From: CAZLMG01 sp964560765
GTDB lineage: Bacteria > Bdellovibrionota_B > Oligoflexia > Oligoflexales > CAZLMG01
Direction: 5' to 3'
NCBI GenBank assembly: GCA_964560765.1
Contig: CAZLMG010000007.1
Location: 108,906-172,905 of the forward strand
Length of the DNA: 64,000 bases
Position numbers and translations under genes: made by a program. This document shows, piece after piece, positions 35,590 to 44,361 of the stretch. Position 1 is the first letter of the stretch. The number at the start of each line of letters is the position of its first letter. Under the pieces are notes generated by a model. It made no database searches. It was given only the letters and a program-made list of their open reading frames with translations, and had not been told where the DNA came from.

Positions 35590-36603
35590 GTGAAAGGGCG
35601 CATACTCGTTACCGCACAAGAGTGCAAAAGGCTGAGCGGCAACCGCGCCGGCGAGCCATCCGAACGAATCGTGACGGTGTATCTCCCGCCGGAAGCGAGC
35701 GATTCCAGCCGTAGGTTTCCTGTGCTTTATGCATTAGCCCCTTGGACGCATGCGGGTCGCAGCATGTTTGAGTGGAAGCCGTTCAAAGAGTCGCTACCAG
35801 AACGACTGGAGCGGCTAACCAGCGATGGAAAGATGCCGCCGGCGATCGTCGTGGCGCCAGATCTCTACACGCAGTTTGGTGGATCTCAGTACATCAACTC
35901 GTCCTACTTCGGACCGCACGGTGATTACATCGTGCATGACTTGATTCCTTATGTTGAGCAGACTTATCCCGTACAGGTCGGACCCGCCCATCGTGGTGTT
36001 TTTGGCAGATCATCTGGTGGATTCGGTGCCATTCGCCTGGCTACAGATTACCCAGGTGCATTTGCCGCCGTGGCCAGTCACTCCGGCGATATGGGGTTTG
36101 ATTTGCTGTTTCATCCCGACTTGCACACTTTTTGCGAGAAGTTGGCCAAATGGCGTGGTGGCGTTTCGGAGTTTTTGGCGTATGTGGCGGCGGCACCTAA
36201 GCTTTCGAATGGCGACATTCATTTGCTGATGCTGCTGGGCTCAGCCGGGTTTTATAGTCCAAATCCCCATACGGCTGATGGCTTTGATATTCCCATTGAT
36301 CTGTATTCCGGGGAGATAGTAGAGCAAGTTTGGCGTCGGTGGCTGGAGCAGGATCCCGTCATTGTGGCCGCGACCAAGCCCCAGGGGCTCCGTAGCTTAC
36401 GGCATTTTTACCTCGAATGCGGCCGGATGGATCAGTACCGTCTGCTGTATGGAGCTCGGCAGTTGCATCAAGTGCTGCGCCGATTAGGTATTGAGCACGA
36501 TTACGAGGAGTTCGACGACAATCATTCGGGAACCGAGTACCGTTTTGACATCAGTTTGCCGCGAATGATGGGTGTTCTTTCCGAGGACGCTAGGTCGTGC
36601 TGA
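35590..36603 (+). CDS. Esterase D/enterochelin-esterase-like alpha/beta hydrolase
   Basis: A 337-residue cytoplasmic-looking hydrolase; no signal peptide. The nucleophile elbow is GRSSGGFGA (Ser near 142), and the tail has ECGRMDQYRL (Asp) and DDNHSGTEYRFD (His), completing the triad order of the esterase D family. TVYLPPEA...RFPVLYALA is the standard family opening. Substrate unknown (small esters, S-formylglutathione or siderophore esters in relatives). The GTG start is preceded by AAGGGGG. The 3' end overlaps the convergent glycosyltransferase by 14 bases. Confidence 0.87.
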   Translation: MKGRILVTAQECKRLSGNRAGEPSERIVTVYLPPEASDSSRRFPVLYALAPWTHAGRSMFEWKPFKESLPERLERLTSDGKMPPAIVVAPDLYTQFGGSQYINSSYFGPHGDYIVHDLIPYVEQTYPVQVGPAHRGVFGRSSGGFGAIRLATDYPGAFAAVASHSGDMGFDLLFHPDLHTFCEKLAKWRGGVSEFLAYVAAAPKLSNGDIHLLMLLGSAGFYSPNPHTADGFDIPIDLYSGEIVEQVWRRWLEQDPVIVAATKPQGLRSLRHFYLECGRMDQYRLLYGARQLHQVLRRLGIEHDYEEFDDNHSGTEYRFDISLPRMMGVLSEDARSC

Positions 36604-37861
36604 GGGCTTGCTGCTCGAGTTCGTGCCACTCGCCAGTGACAGCCTGCTCGTATTTGGCTAAAACCACGTCCCATCGGTAGTGAGAATTGGCCCAATTCGC
36701 CGCAAGTCGCAGTCGCTCTTGGTTTTCAGCGCTCGTCCAATCGGTGGTCATGATCGCTTCCAGACTGCTGTGAAATTCTGCCGTCGAGCCGAATAGAAAT
36801 GCTGTAGATATCTGCTGGGAATAGTAGCGAAAAACCTCGCAGTGGCGATTGACCAGCAATGGTTTCTGAGCAGCCATCCCTTCTAGTGCCACCATCGATA
36901 GGCTTTCGAGATGCGAAGGGTCGACGATCGCCAGAGCGCCGCGAATAAGGTCACTCCTCGCGCGATCATCGACGAATCCGTAGGTGGTAATCATCGAGTG
37001 GCTCGGAACGTTGATATCGGTTTCCGCCTGACCTGCTAGCTTCAGCTCCAAGTTGACAAACTTCGGATGCGATCGCAGCTCTAGGAAATTTTGGATGAGC
37101 CGATCGACACCCTCGCCGCGGCTAATTCGACCCAGGTACAAAATGTAGGGATTTCCGGAACCTTCTATCGAAATTTTCCCGTTGTCTGCCTCGGTCTCAG
37201 TTGCGCCGAATTTTGCGGGCTCAAAGCCAAGCCCAACGATGGCGGTCCGATCGCGAACTTCGGGATAGACTCGTTCAAGGAGCTGTAGCTCCGGGAGCGA
37301 GTTGGCCAGCAATAAATGAGCGTGCAGCAACATGTTCTGCACTGGAGAAAAGTAAAATGCTGGCTCATCATGGGCCGTCGGTATCAGCACCGCGCGACCT
37401 TTTAATCGGGGCAAGCCCGTCAATGTCGGCAGATAAAGGTACGTGAAAAAAAAGACGCGATTGTACTCAAGTTTGTTTTGAACAAGTGTGTGGACGAGAC
37501 CGGGTGCCCACGGCCCTTGCAGAAAGAACCAAAGCCACTCAAGAGCAATCATCGGCCAACGCAATAGCTTAATCCCGCGCATTCGCGGCAACGCAAAATT
37601 CGCAAAGCGGCTGTACGCGGCAAATAGGCCGGGAATACGTCCGACCCAAACCCGAAAGCGATGAATCTTGACGCCGTTGAGTTCGAACGTCCCTGCGGGA
37701 AAATGATTTGCCCAAGTTTGATGATCGCTGGCAGTCGTCGTAAACACATCGACCGACCAGCCGCGCTTGGCGACCATTTGTTCGGCAACAAGCCTTGCAT
37801 GCAATTCGGCTCCGCCGTCGACTTCTTTACCGTATCGCTGTACGACCAAGGCGATCTTCAA
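36590..37861 (-). CDS. Glycosyltransferase family 4
   Basis: A 423-residue GT-B enzyme. The N-terminal glycine loop is DGGAELHARLVAEQM (residues 16-30); the C-terminal nucleotide-sugar half has YILYLGRISRGEGVDRLI near 245 and the E-x7-E motif in ESLSMVALEGMAAQKPLL near 335. It probably adds a sugar to an LPS, capsule or exopolysaccharide intermediate. No other polysaccharide genes flank it, so the product cannot be named. It is followed downstream only by convergent sequence. Confidence 0.9.
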   Translation of the reverse strand: MKIALVVQRYGKEVDGGAELHARLVAEQMVAKRGWSVDVFTTTASDHQTWANHFPAGTFELNGVKIHRFRVWVGRIPGLFAAYSRFANFALPRMRGIKLLRWPMIALEWLWFFLQGPWAPGLVHTLVQNKLEYNRVFFFTYLYLPTLTGLPRLKGRAVLIPTAHDEPAFYFSPVQNMLLHAHLLLANSLPELQLLERVYPEVRDRTAIVGLGFEPAKFGATETEADNGKISIEGSGNPYILYLGRISRGEGVDRLIQNFLELRSHPKFVNLELKLAGQAETDINVPSHSMITTYGFVDDRARSDLIRGALAIVDPSHLESLSMVALEGMAAQKPLLVNRHCEVFRYYSQQISTAFLFGSTAEFHSSLEAIMTTDWTSAENQERLRLAANWANSHYRWDVVLAKYEQAVTGEWHELEQQALSTT

Positions 37862-37921
37862 GGTCAGCTCCCCAACCGCAAGTCTGGACTACGCTGCGGT
37901 CGATGCATTCGGCACGGACAC

Positions 37922-38338
37922 TCAGAGTGTCGGCTGTGCCGTGCAATCCAACTTCCAACTCGGTCCACCGCCGAACTCAATATAGCCGGGAAACTCTGGG
38001 GTGTCTTGATAAGATACCGAGACATGATTCTGTGAGCCAAAGGCCGTCAAGATCTCCAAGACGCCCTCGCGAATGCGGCGAAATACCGGCTTGCCGCCGA
38101 GAAAGCTTTCTTTGACGGGCTCTAGATTCGCTGGACTATACATGATGAAGTTAACGACGGATGGGCAGTTTCGCGGATCAGAATCAGAGAACAACAACAC
38201 TTCTACTTCAACATCATCATTCTGCGCGGCGCAGATGAAATGCCACTCAGCCTTTTCTGGGACGAGGCAGTGGGCAAATCCCATTTCCGATACGCCAGCG
38301 GCAAGAACAAGTATTGTCGTCAAAATCCCTTGTTTCAT
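37922..38338 (-). CDS. Small exported protein, function unknown
   Basis: A 138-residue protein with an N-terminal signal (about 22 residues, ending EMGFA, then HCLVPEKAEW). The mature part has four Cys residues (HC, IC, NC and DC), suggesting two disulfides, and a beta-rich pattern ending in a Gly-rich turn (FGGGPSW). I recognise no family. It is followed 60 bases later by the glycosyltransferase and preceded by the response-regulator gene about 80 bases upstream, all on the - strand; cotranscription is uncertain. Confidence 0.65.
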   Translation of the reverse strand: MKQGILTTILVLAAGVSEMGFAHCLVPEKAEWHFICAAQNDDVEVEVLLFSDSDPRNCPSVVNFIMYSPANLEPVKESFLGGKPVFRRIREGVLEILTAFGSQNHVSVSYQDTPEFPGYIEFGGGPSWKLDCTAQPTL

Positions 38339-38421
38339 ATTGACCCCTTTGTCCGAAAAACATCAGTTCTGTCGTCGGTCGAGTGGGTAACATGGGGGCA
38401 AGTGATGGCGCAAGTGACATG

Positions 38422-39147
38422 TCAGGAGTTGACGTTGAATCGGTACCCACGGCCGCGAATACTCTCCAACGTTTCCGGGGATTTGGGGTCGGCCTCCAGC
38501 ATGCGTCGCAGGCGCAGGATAAAGTTATCGACGGTACGTGTCTCGACGTTCCCACGAATTCCCCACACCTGTTTTAGCAGATGCCCGCGGCTCAGGATCT
38601 TGCCGGGATTGGTCATAAATTCCCGCAGCATTCCCGCTTCGATCTCGGTTAAATCAAATTCGCCCTGGGGACCATGAATCTTCAGGGCGTCCTCGTCCAA
38701 AACGAACGCTCCACAGCGCAAGACGGGAATTTTGATTTGAGGGGCGGCCTCGGTGCTTGGCGCCAGCAGCGCGCTCCTCTCGATCATACGTCTGACGCGC
38801 AGCAATAGTTCTTGCAGATGAAAAGGTTTGGTGAGGTAGTCATCAACGCCAGATTCAAATCCGTGCACACGATCCTGGTCTCCGGCCCTAGCGGTAAGCA
38901 TCAGAATACCTGTGCGTTCATCCCCTTCGCGGATGGTCTTGGCGATCGTATAGCCATCGACCTCTGGTAGCATCACGTCCAGAATGATCGCCGAAAAAGG
39001 GCCATTTTCTTGAAAGGCCTTCAGCGCCTTTAGGCCGTCATCGGCGTGAAGGACTTCGTAGCCTTCGGCCTGCAAGTTGAAGATGAGATTGAAAGCAAGA
39101 TTGGCTTCATCTTCCACGAGGAGAATGCGCGGTCGCGAGCTGCTCAT
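38422..39147 (-). CDS. OmpR/PhoB-family response regulator
   Basis: A 241-residue transcription factor. The receiver has VEDE at residues 11-14, the phospho-acceptor in IILDVMLPEVDG near 56, and the Lys in LTKPF near 106. The winged-helix DNA-binding domain starts near 145 and ends with TVDNFILRLRRMLE...IRGRGYRF, the OmpR signature. Its start overlaps the histidine-kinase stop (ATGA). The pair follows an unknown gene 12 bases upstream of the kinase. Targets are unknown. Confidence 0.95.
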   Translation of the reverse strand: MSSSRPRILLVEDEANLAFNLIFNLQAEGYEVLHADDGLKALKAFQENGPFSAIILDVMLPEVDGYTIAKTIREGDERTGILMLTARAGDQDRVHGFESGVDDYLTKPFHLQELLLRVRRMIERSALLAPSTEAAPQIKIPVLRCGAFVLDEDALKIHGPQGEFDLTEIEAGMLREFMTNPGKILSRGHLLKQVWGIRGNVETRTVDNFILRLRRMLEADPKSPETLESIRGRGYRFNVNS

Positions 39148-40166
39148 GGTGTGGCCCAGCCGGAAAAATCTCTGGGCACCGACACTAAGAATGACGATCC
39201 TTCGCCTGGACCCGGGCTTTCGGCCCAGCAGCGGCCGCCGAGCGACTTGGCGACGTTGCTGACGATGTAAAGGCCAAGTCCCGTTCCCGGTATGGCTCGT
39301 TTGCTGGCACGGTTGGCGCGGTGAAACATGCGGAAAATTCGGCGAAGGTCCTTTTTAGCTAGTCCCAGGCCTTGATCCTTTACCTTGATCACCACATCCC
39401 CATCGTTCAGATGACAGCTAATTTGAATGGGACTGCCCTTGGGGGAATACTTGATCGCATTTTCCAAAAGATTGCCGACAATGACGGCGATGGCATGCCG
39501 TTTTGTATTCAGTTGCAGCTCTGCCGGATAGCTCACGGAAAGTCGCTCGTTGAGATTTTGATCCAGGTGCATGGCCGAACTGAGGCACTCTTCGAATACG
39601 TCAGCGATTTTGAAACTTTCTGGCTCATCCGGCAGCGACATGCCGCGGTCGAGTCGAGCCGAGAGTAGGATCTGATCAACTAGACGTAACAGTCGAGCGA
39701 TATCGCGGGTCATCATCCCCAACATTTTTTGTGCGACTTCCTGCGGCACTTGACGCGATTGCATCGTTTCCACGCTCAATTGCAAACTAGCCAATGGCGA
39801 TCGCAGCTCGTGCGTAACGCTGGAAAGAAAGGTCTTATGCTGGCGGTTCAGGGCTGCTTGTCTCTGGGCAATGACGAATAGAAAGATGGTACCGACAATC
39901 ATCACGCCGAGCAGGATGCAGCCCGCAATCAAAAGGCCTAATGAATAGGAGCTGTCGATGCGTGAGGCGCCAAAGGTGCGTTGCGCTTCTGACAGGATCG
40001 CCGTCTGATCGACGAAGAAAACGACCCACAGGACGGCAATGGCGATGGTTATGAGTTGCAAGAAAACGAACACCGAAATCTGGTGCGTCAGAAAGCGGAT
40101 GATCGGTTTCATCTTTGGCCAGAAATAGCTGGTACTCTGCCGGCGAAAGGCGGCGACGAGCTCCAT
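39144..40166 (-). CDS. Membrane sensor histidine kinase
   Basis: A 340-residue kinase. Two transmembrane helices at about 28-50 and 75-100 enclose only about 25 periplasmic residues, and there is no clear HAMP domain, so signal sensing may be intramembrane or through a partner protein. The phospho-His is in THELRSPLASL near 120; the ATPase has NLLENAIKYS, DQGLGL and GTGLGLYI. AGGAG precedes the ATG by 6-7 bases. It is translationally coupled to the response regulator. Confidence 0.93.
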   Translation of the reverse strand: MELVAAFRRQSTSYFWPKMKPIIRFLTHQISVFVFLQLITIAIAVLWVVFFVDQTAILSEAQRTFGASRIDSSYSLGLLIAGCILLGVMIVGTIFLFVIAQRQAALNRQHKTFLSSVTHELRSPLASLQLSVETMQSRQVPQEVAQKMLGMMTRDIARLLRLVDQILLSARLDRGMSLPDEPESFKIADVFEECLSSAMHLDQNLNERLSVSYPAELQLNTKRHAIAVIVGNLLENAIKYSPKGSPIQISCHLNDGDVVIKVKDQGLGLAKKDLRRIFRMFHRANRASKRAIPGTGLGLYIVSNVAKSLGGRCWAESPGPGEGSSFLVSVPRDFSGWATP

Positions 40167-40178
40167 GCTTGACTCCTG

Positions 40179-40814
40179 CTAGTGAAAGACAAACATGGAG
40201 ATATTGTGTTCGTCTAGCAATTCGGCCTTGAGCTCCAAGGCAGCGTTCAGGACAGCATTAAAGCCATGGCCGCCAGGAATCAAGAAGTAATCGCGGGCGG
40301 GTGTCTCAGCGATCAATCCGCGTAATAGCTGATGTAATAGGTCTCGAGCCTCAAGTGGTTTGACGAGTTCAGGAGCCAAGTAAATGCCGATACGGTCGGG
40401 AGCCCAGGATTTTACCGTATCAACGATCTTGGCGACCCACTGTAGGCGTTCGCGAAAATCGCCGGTTGGCGTCGGCATCATGTACAGAAATCGAGGTGGC
40501 TGGACGCTGGTGTCCGAGACCATGACTGGGTCCTTTTCCGACATTCCTTTGACGGCCGCCCGCTCTAGAGCGCCGAAGAGGTTCGCTTTTTCTCCGAACA
40601 GGTCTTGCGGCTCAAGCTTTCCCTGGCGAAACATGCCCAGCCAAAACGAGCAGAATTCCATGTCGACGGGATCGATGATGTGGACGGCCGCAGCCCGCGG
40701 CAAGGCCGTCGGAGTTTGTTCGGCGGTGGCAGCGGCACGCGCGCCGAGAATCGGTCCTTGATCCAGATGACCGCCGAGGCGCGGATCGACTTGCGGATTT
40801 TGACCTTTGTCCAT
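40179..40814 (-). CDS. Unknown protein in operon with the two-component system
   Basis: A 211-residue soluble protein without a signal peptide. I recognise no family. It has a 45-residue flexible lead, then an alpha/beta-like body with IGIYLAPELVKPLEARDLLHQLL near 150 and a C-terminus ISMFVFH. Its stop is 12 bases before the histidine kinase start, whose ribosome site overlaps it, so it is the first gene of the three-gene unit. It might modulate the sensor, which lacks a large input domain, but that is inference. Confidence 0.6.
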   Translation of the reverse strand: MDKGQNPQVDPRLGGHLDQGPILGARAAATAEQTPTALPRAAAVHIIDPVDMEFCSFWLGMFRQGKLEPQDLFGEKANLFGALERAAVKGMSEKDPVMVSDTSVQPPRFLYMMPTPTGDFRERLQWVAKIVDTVKSWAPDRIGIYLAPELVKPLEARDLLHQLLRGLIAETPARDYFLIPGGHGFNAVLNAALELKAELLDEHNISMFVFH

Positions 40815-40937
40815 GGGAATTCCCAGCTAGGTTTTCGATGATTTATGATTTTAACCCAAAGCGGGTCAAATGTCCCATGGCGGCTGCGAAAATGTCCCGA
40901 TAACCGGTCAAAACCTCTGACTTTTCTCGATTAAATT

Positions 40938-40964
40938 TAAGTTTGCCCCGAATCCCGCCGCTAT
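40938..40964 (+). promoter_or_regulatory. Sigma-28-like promoter candidate
   Basis: TAAG, 15 bases, then GCCGCTAT resembles TAAA-N15-GCCGATAA. It lies 97 bases ahead of the Ser/Thr-tailed lipoprotein gene. One mismatch in the -35 and two in the -10; a chance match is possible. Confidence 0.3.
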
Positions 40965-41060
40965 CCTTAGTACTCGGAGGACATCTGCCATCCGAAGCTG
41001 GGCGTTTCAACGTGCTTATGCCCTGCAATCAGCTCGGACAACGATTTGGGAGCGAACTCT

Positions 41061-42083
41061 ATGAAACGGAAGATGCTTGTGTTGGGGGCTTTGGTTGTCT
41101 CGATGGTGGGGTGTGGTGACAAGGATCCGGTTGCGGCGGATACAGAGCAAACTCGGGTGGCGAGTACAGTGGTTGGCAGTGGGGAAACAGTCGAGGCAGA
41201 TCCGGATATGGTGACTTACTCATTCTCGTATAGCCAGACAGCTCTGAGCCTTCAGTCAGCCGCAGTCCTCTCCGTCTCGGTCTACCTAGAAGGCCAGGAG
41301 ATTGCTTCAGAAGTGGCAGATAACGGGAAAAAAGTTGTCGTCAAGTTGTCTGAACAAGATGTTGATAAGTCACCAATTGGGATAGCACGATTAAATGACG
41401 AGCCACTCGCAGCCTTAGTTTTACGACTAGCTAGCAATGGCGATGTGGTAGACCAAAATTTCGCAACCGGTGTTGACGCAGCTGCAGCAATTCTTGCAAG
41501 ATGCGAACTCGATTCATCTGATGCTGAGGATAAGCATAAAGTGGCTGCACTTAGCTATGCGGTCCTCGATGCGATTTCTAAAAGAATTCCGGAGGACGCC
41601 GATCCTGCAGGCGTGAGCGCAGCTGCTTGTACAGCCGTTCAGCGCACTGCGGAAAAGACCAATGACGCATCTACAAGCATATCCACCGACGATATCCTTG
41701 CCGTTCGACAAAGCTTTTCGTCGCAATTGGCGTTACAGCAGACAGTCGATGTTGCCGTGAAGATGGGCGAAGTTATGGATTCCGTTAGTGCAACGTCGGA
41801 AGTGCAGAAGTCGAATGCCTCCGCAGCGTTAGGGCTTTTCATCGCAGAGTCGGCGAAGGTCTCGGGAGCTTATGGAACTGCATCTGCTGCTTTTGCTAGC
41901 GACGCAGGTATTACCAACAAGCTGGTAGCAATTGCAACGAACGTCTATGCTTATTCGGACACGGATGCGAATGAACTGAGCGGTGCGATTACTAGCAGTA
42001 CCACAAGCACAGATAGTACATCTTCCTCAACTTCTAGCTCGCCCTCTTCAACGGGGTCCAGCCAGTCTATTGGTTTGCGTTAA
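41061..42083 (+). CDS. Lipoprotein with serine/threonine-rich tail, function unknown
   Basis: From the ATG at 41061 (GGGAG upstream) it has 340 residues. The signal ends VVSMVGC (Cys18). A beta-like segment (about 50-110) is followed by a helical Ala/Ser-rich body, and the last 30 residues are almost only Ser and Thr (a low-complexity tail). The tail may be flexible or a glycosylation target. No family recognised. It stands alone, closed by a hairpin terminator. The earlier in-frame TTG at 41046 is less likely. Confidence 0.72.
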   Translation: MKRKMLVLGALVVSMVGCGDKDPVAADTEQTRVASTVVGSGETVEADPDMVTYSFSYSQTALSLQSAAVLSVSVYLEGQEIASEVADNGKKVVVKLSEQDVDKSPIGIARLNDEPLAALVLRLASNGDVVDQNFATGVDAAAAILARCELDSSDAEDKHKVAALSYAVLDAISKRIPEDADPAGVSAAACTAVQRTAEKTNDASTSISTDDILAVRQSFSSQLALQQTVDVAVKMGEVMDSVSATSEVQKSNASAALGLFIAESAKVSGAYGTASAAFASDAGITNKLVAIATNVYAYSDTDANELSGAITSSTTSTDSTSSSTSSSPSSTGSSQSIGLR

Positions 42084-42106
42084 CAGAATTGCGAATAACC
42101 TGTTTC

Positions 42107-42143
42107 AGAACATAGCCCCGCCTCTTGCGGGGCGTTCTATTTT
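42107..42143 (+). terminator. Terminator after the Ser/Thr-tailed lipoprotein gene
   Basis: GCCCCGC / GCGGGGC with loop CTCTT, extended by AGAAC / GTTCT arms, then ATTTTC. It is the + strand stop; the adjoining hairpin at 42159-42179 serves the - strand. Confidence 0.75.
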
Positions 42144-42158
42144 CTCCTCAACCAAACC

Positions 42159-42179
42159 CGCCCCGCTCTTCGCGGGGCG
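42159..42179 (-). terminator. Terminator-like hairpin after nusB
   Basis: CGCCCCGC / GCGGGGCG, loop of 5, followed on the - strand by GGTTTGGTT. Its arms and loop nearly copy the hairpin at 42115-42133, giving two tandem stems between convergent genes. Confidence 0.6.
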
Positions 42180-42182
42180 TAA

Positions 42183-42623
42183 TTACCCACGCATGCGCGC
42201 AAGTTGGTCGAGGATGCCGTTGACGAAACGAGCGCTGTTTTCCGCACCGTACTTCTTCGCCAGTTCGATGGCTTCATCGACCACGACGTTGGTTGGGGTA
42301 TCGGTCTCTTGCAACTCGTAGGTCGCCAATCGCAGAATGGTGCGATCGATGACGGGCATGCGTTCCACTCGCCAATTGCGGCTGACGCTGTCGAGCAATT
42401 GATCCCAGCGCGGCAAATCATTCAGCGTGCCGGAAACAAGTTCGCGGGCAAAGGCAGCGCCGCGCGGTGGAATTTGAAAGTGCTCGACGAATTCGTCGAA
42501 CTGAGCGCCGGGAAAATAAAACATCCGCTCGCATTCGCACTGATACAAGAACTGAACAGCGATGTCGCGGCCCAGAGTCTTTTGATGCTGGCTGTGTAGG
42601 GGCACTACAGGTAACGCGCTCAT
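42183..42623 (-). CDS. nusB: Transcription antitermination factor NusB
   Basis: NusB joins NusE at boxA in rRNA operon antitermination. The 146-residue protein has the family core: GRDIAVQFLYQCE near 20, NDLPRWDQLLDSVSRNWRVERMPVIDRTILRLATYEL and the closing VVVDEAIELAKKYGAENSARFVNGILD. Its ATG overlaps the ribH stop (ATGA), with GGAG upstream. The ribH-nusB order is common in Proteobacteria. Confidence 0.96.
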   Translation of the reverse strand: MSALPVVPLHSQHQKTLGRDIAVQFLYQCECERMFYFPGAQFDEFVEHFQIPPRGAAFARELVSGTLNDLPRWDQLLDSVSRNWRVERMPVIDRTILRLATYELQETDTPTNVVVDEAIELAKKYGAENSARFVNGILDQLARMRG

Positions 42624-43075
42624 GCTTCGCTCCATTCGCGCAACTGGCCCATGACGCGTGTCATCGACAGTGCCGCCGAAGCCGCATCGCGACCCTTGTT
42701 GCCACCCTTAAGACCCGCACGCGCCAGAGCCTGCTGCTCGTTGTCCGTAGTCAATACGCCGAAGATCACCGGTACCCCCGTATCGACACTGACCTGCATC
42801 AAACCGCGAGCAGCCTCGCCAGCCACGTAATCAAAGTGCGGCGTCTCGCCCTTGATGACGCAACCCAAGCAAACCACGGCGCTGTAGCGGTCGGTGCGCG
42901 TTGCCTGAGCGGCAACCGCCGGCAATTCAAAACAACCCGGAACCCAAAGCATGTCGACGTGCTTGGCATCGACGTTCGCCTCGGCAAATGTATCCATGGC
43001 ACCCTGAACCAGGGCTTTGGTAATCATCTCGTTAAATCGACTGGCCACCACCAAGTAACGTTGCGCCATGTTCAT
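42620..43075 (-). CDS. ribH: 6,7-dimethyl-8-ribityllumazine synthase
   Basis: RibH condenses 5-amino-6-ribitylaminouracil with dihydroxybutanone phosphate. The 151-residue protein has ASRFNEMIT, WVPGCFELP, GCVIKGETPHFDYV (with the catalytic His) and FGVLTTDNEQQAL. Both ends overlap neighbouring genes by ATGA. It acts with the ribB and ribE genes upstream. Confidence 0.97.
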   Translation of the reverse strand: MNMAQRYLVVASRFNEMITKALVQGAMDTFAEANVDAKHVDMLWVPGCFELPAVAAQATRTDRYSAVVCLGCVIKGETPHFDYVAGEAARGLMQVSVDTGVPVIFGVLTTDNEQQALARAGLKGGNKGRDAASAALSMTRVMGQLREWSEA

Positions 43076-44241
43076 TCCCCTGTTTGTTCGGATGCGAAAT
43101 CGATAATTTTCGTGCCCTCAATCGACAGGCCAAATCCTTGAAGGCCGCGTATCGGACGTGTGGATGTCGTGTGGATAATCATGCGTTGCACGCCCAATTG
43201 CCGTAAAATTTGCGCGCCGATACCGATTTGCCGCTGGCTCATCTCGACCCGCGGCAGACGCTCGGACGCAGGATCGGGAGAACCCGCATCAGCCGATAAC
43301 TCGCTCAGTTCCTGCAGCATAGAGTCGCCTGGATTTTCTCGGCAAAGATAGATGAAGACGGCCCGCTCGGACTCCGCCAGCATCCTCAAGCCATACTCGA
43401 TGCGAAAACGTCCACCGTGCTCCGGGTCGCCAAAGACATCGATCAGCGCCCGTTGATTATGGACGCGCACATGTACCGGCTCATCGCCGAACGATTCACC
43501 CTTGGTCAGCGCTAGGTGGCGTGTGCCGTCGACCAACGATTCAAACAGGTATGTTTGAAAGGTGCCGTACTTGGTGCGAATCTGGCGCTGATCGCGCAAT
43601 TCCACGTGCCGCTCTTGCATCAGGCGAAAGTGGATTAAATCGGCGATGGTAACGATGGGAATGCCGTGTCGTTCGCTCATGACTTCTAGCTCGGGCATAC
43701 GCGCCATGGAGCCGTCGTCATTCATGATTTCGCAGATCACCGCTGCGCCCTTGAGGCCAGCCATCCGCGCTAAGTCCACGGACCCTTCCGTGTGCCCGGC
43801 TCGCTCCAAGCATCCACCTGGTCGAGCGCGCAAGGGAAATACATGACCCGGCACCACGATATCGCGTGGCGAAACATCATCGGCGATGGCGGTGCGAATG
43901 GTATGGGCTCGGTCGAAGGCGCTGATGCCCGTCGTCACACCCTCGCGCGCCTCGATACTGACAGTGAACGCGGTCTGCCGCAGACAACCAGCCTTGCTGC
44001 GATCTTCCATGAGCGGCAATTCCAAGCGATCCAACAAGTCAGGAGCCATCGCTAAACAGATGAGCCCGCGACCTTCTTTGGCCATGAAATTGATTTGTTC
44101 GGGAGTAACTTGGCTGGCAGCAGCGATCAGATCGCCTTCGTTTTCGCGATCTTCATCGTCGGTCATGATCACCATGCGACCTTCGCGCAAAGCGTCGATA
44201 GCGCGCGCGACGCGGCTGATGGAGTGTTCTTGATCTCGCAT
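43072..44241 (-). CDS. ribB: 3,4-dihydroxy-2-butanone-4-phosphate synthase fused to an inactive GTP cyclohydrolase II-like domain
   Basis: The N-terminal RibB half is complete: DDEDRENEGDL near residue 28 and RAGHTEGSVDLARMAG near 145 carry the metal and acid residues that make dihydroxybutanone phosphate from ribulose-5-phosphate. The C-terminal half has RibA shape (HVRVHNQ, IGAQILRQLGVQRM, GLQGFGLSI) but the zinc-binding CLTGDVFGSxRCDCG block is replaced by RALIDVFGD..., leaving none of its three Cys. GTP cyclohydrolase activity must come from another gene. The ATG at 44241 suits family alignments; Mets up to 44301 exist. It is the central gene of the riboflavin cluster. Confidence 0.9.
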   Translation of the reverse strand: MRDQEHSISRVARAIDALREGRMVIMTDDEDRENEGDLIAAASQVTPEQINFMAKEGRGLICLAMAPDLLDRLELPLMEDRSKAGCLRQTAFTVSIEAREGVTTGISAFDRAHTIRTAIADDVSPRDIVVPGHVFPLRARPGGCLERAGHTEGSVDLARMAGLKGAAVICEIMNDDGSMARMPELEVMSERHGIPIVTIADLIHFRLMQERHVELRDQRQIRTKYGTFQTYLFESLVDGTRHLALTKGESFGDEPVHVRVHNQRALIDVFGDPEHGGRFRIEYGLRMLAESERAVFIYLCRENPGDSMLQELSELSADAGSPDPASERLPRVEMSQRQIGIGAQILRQLGVQRMIIHTTSTRPIRGLQGFGLSIEGTKIIDFASEQTGE

Positions 44242-44361
44242 CGTCGTTTGATCCTGCTGGGTTGCCAAAGAGCCTGCCTTTAAAGGCGATAACATGTGCA
44301 CGGGGCTTTTATCGGAGATCGGGTTCAGACGAAAGGAAAAAATGCAGTCGGTCGCAAGATT

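Noticed and set aside
36590..36603. Frameshift at the esterase/glycosyltransferase junction
   Set aside because: Both proteins have complete family C-termini; the 14-base overlap is a normal convergent overlap.
44242..44361. FMN riboswitch in the riboflavin cluster
   Set aside because: The short gap between ribE and ribB shows none of the conserved RFN pairings; genes upstream are tightly packed.
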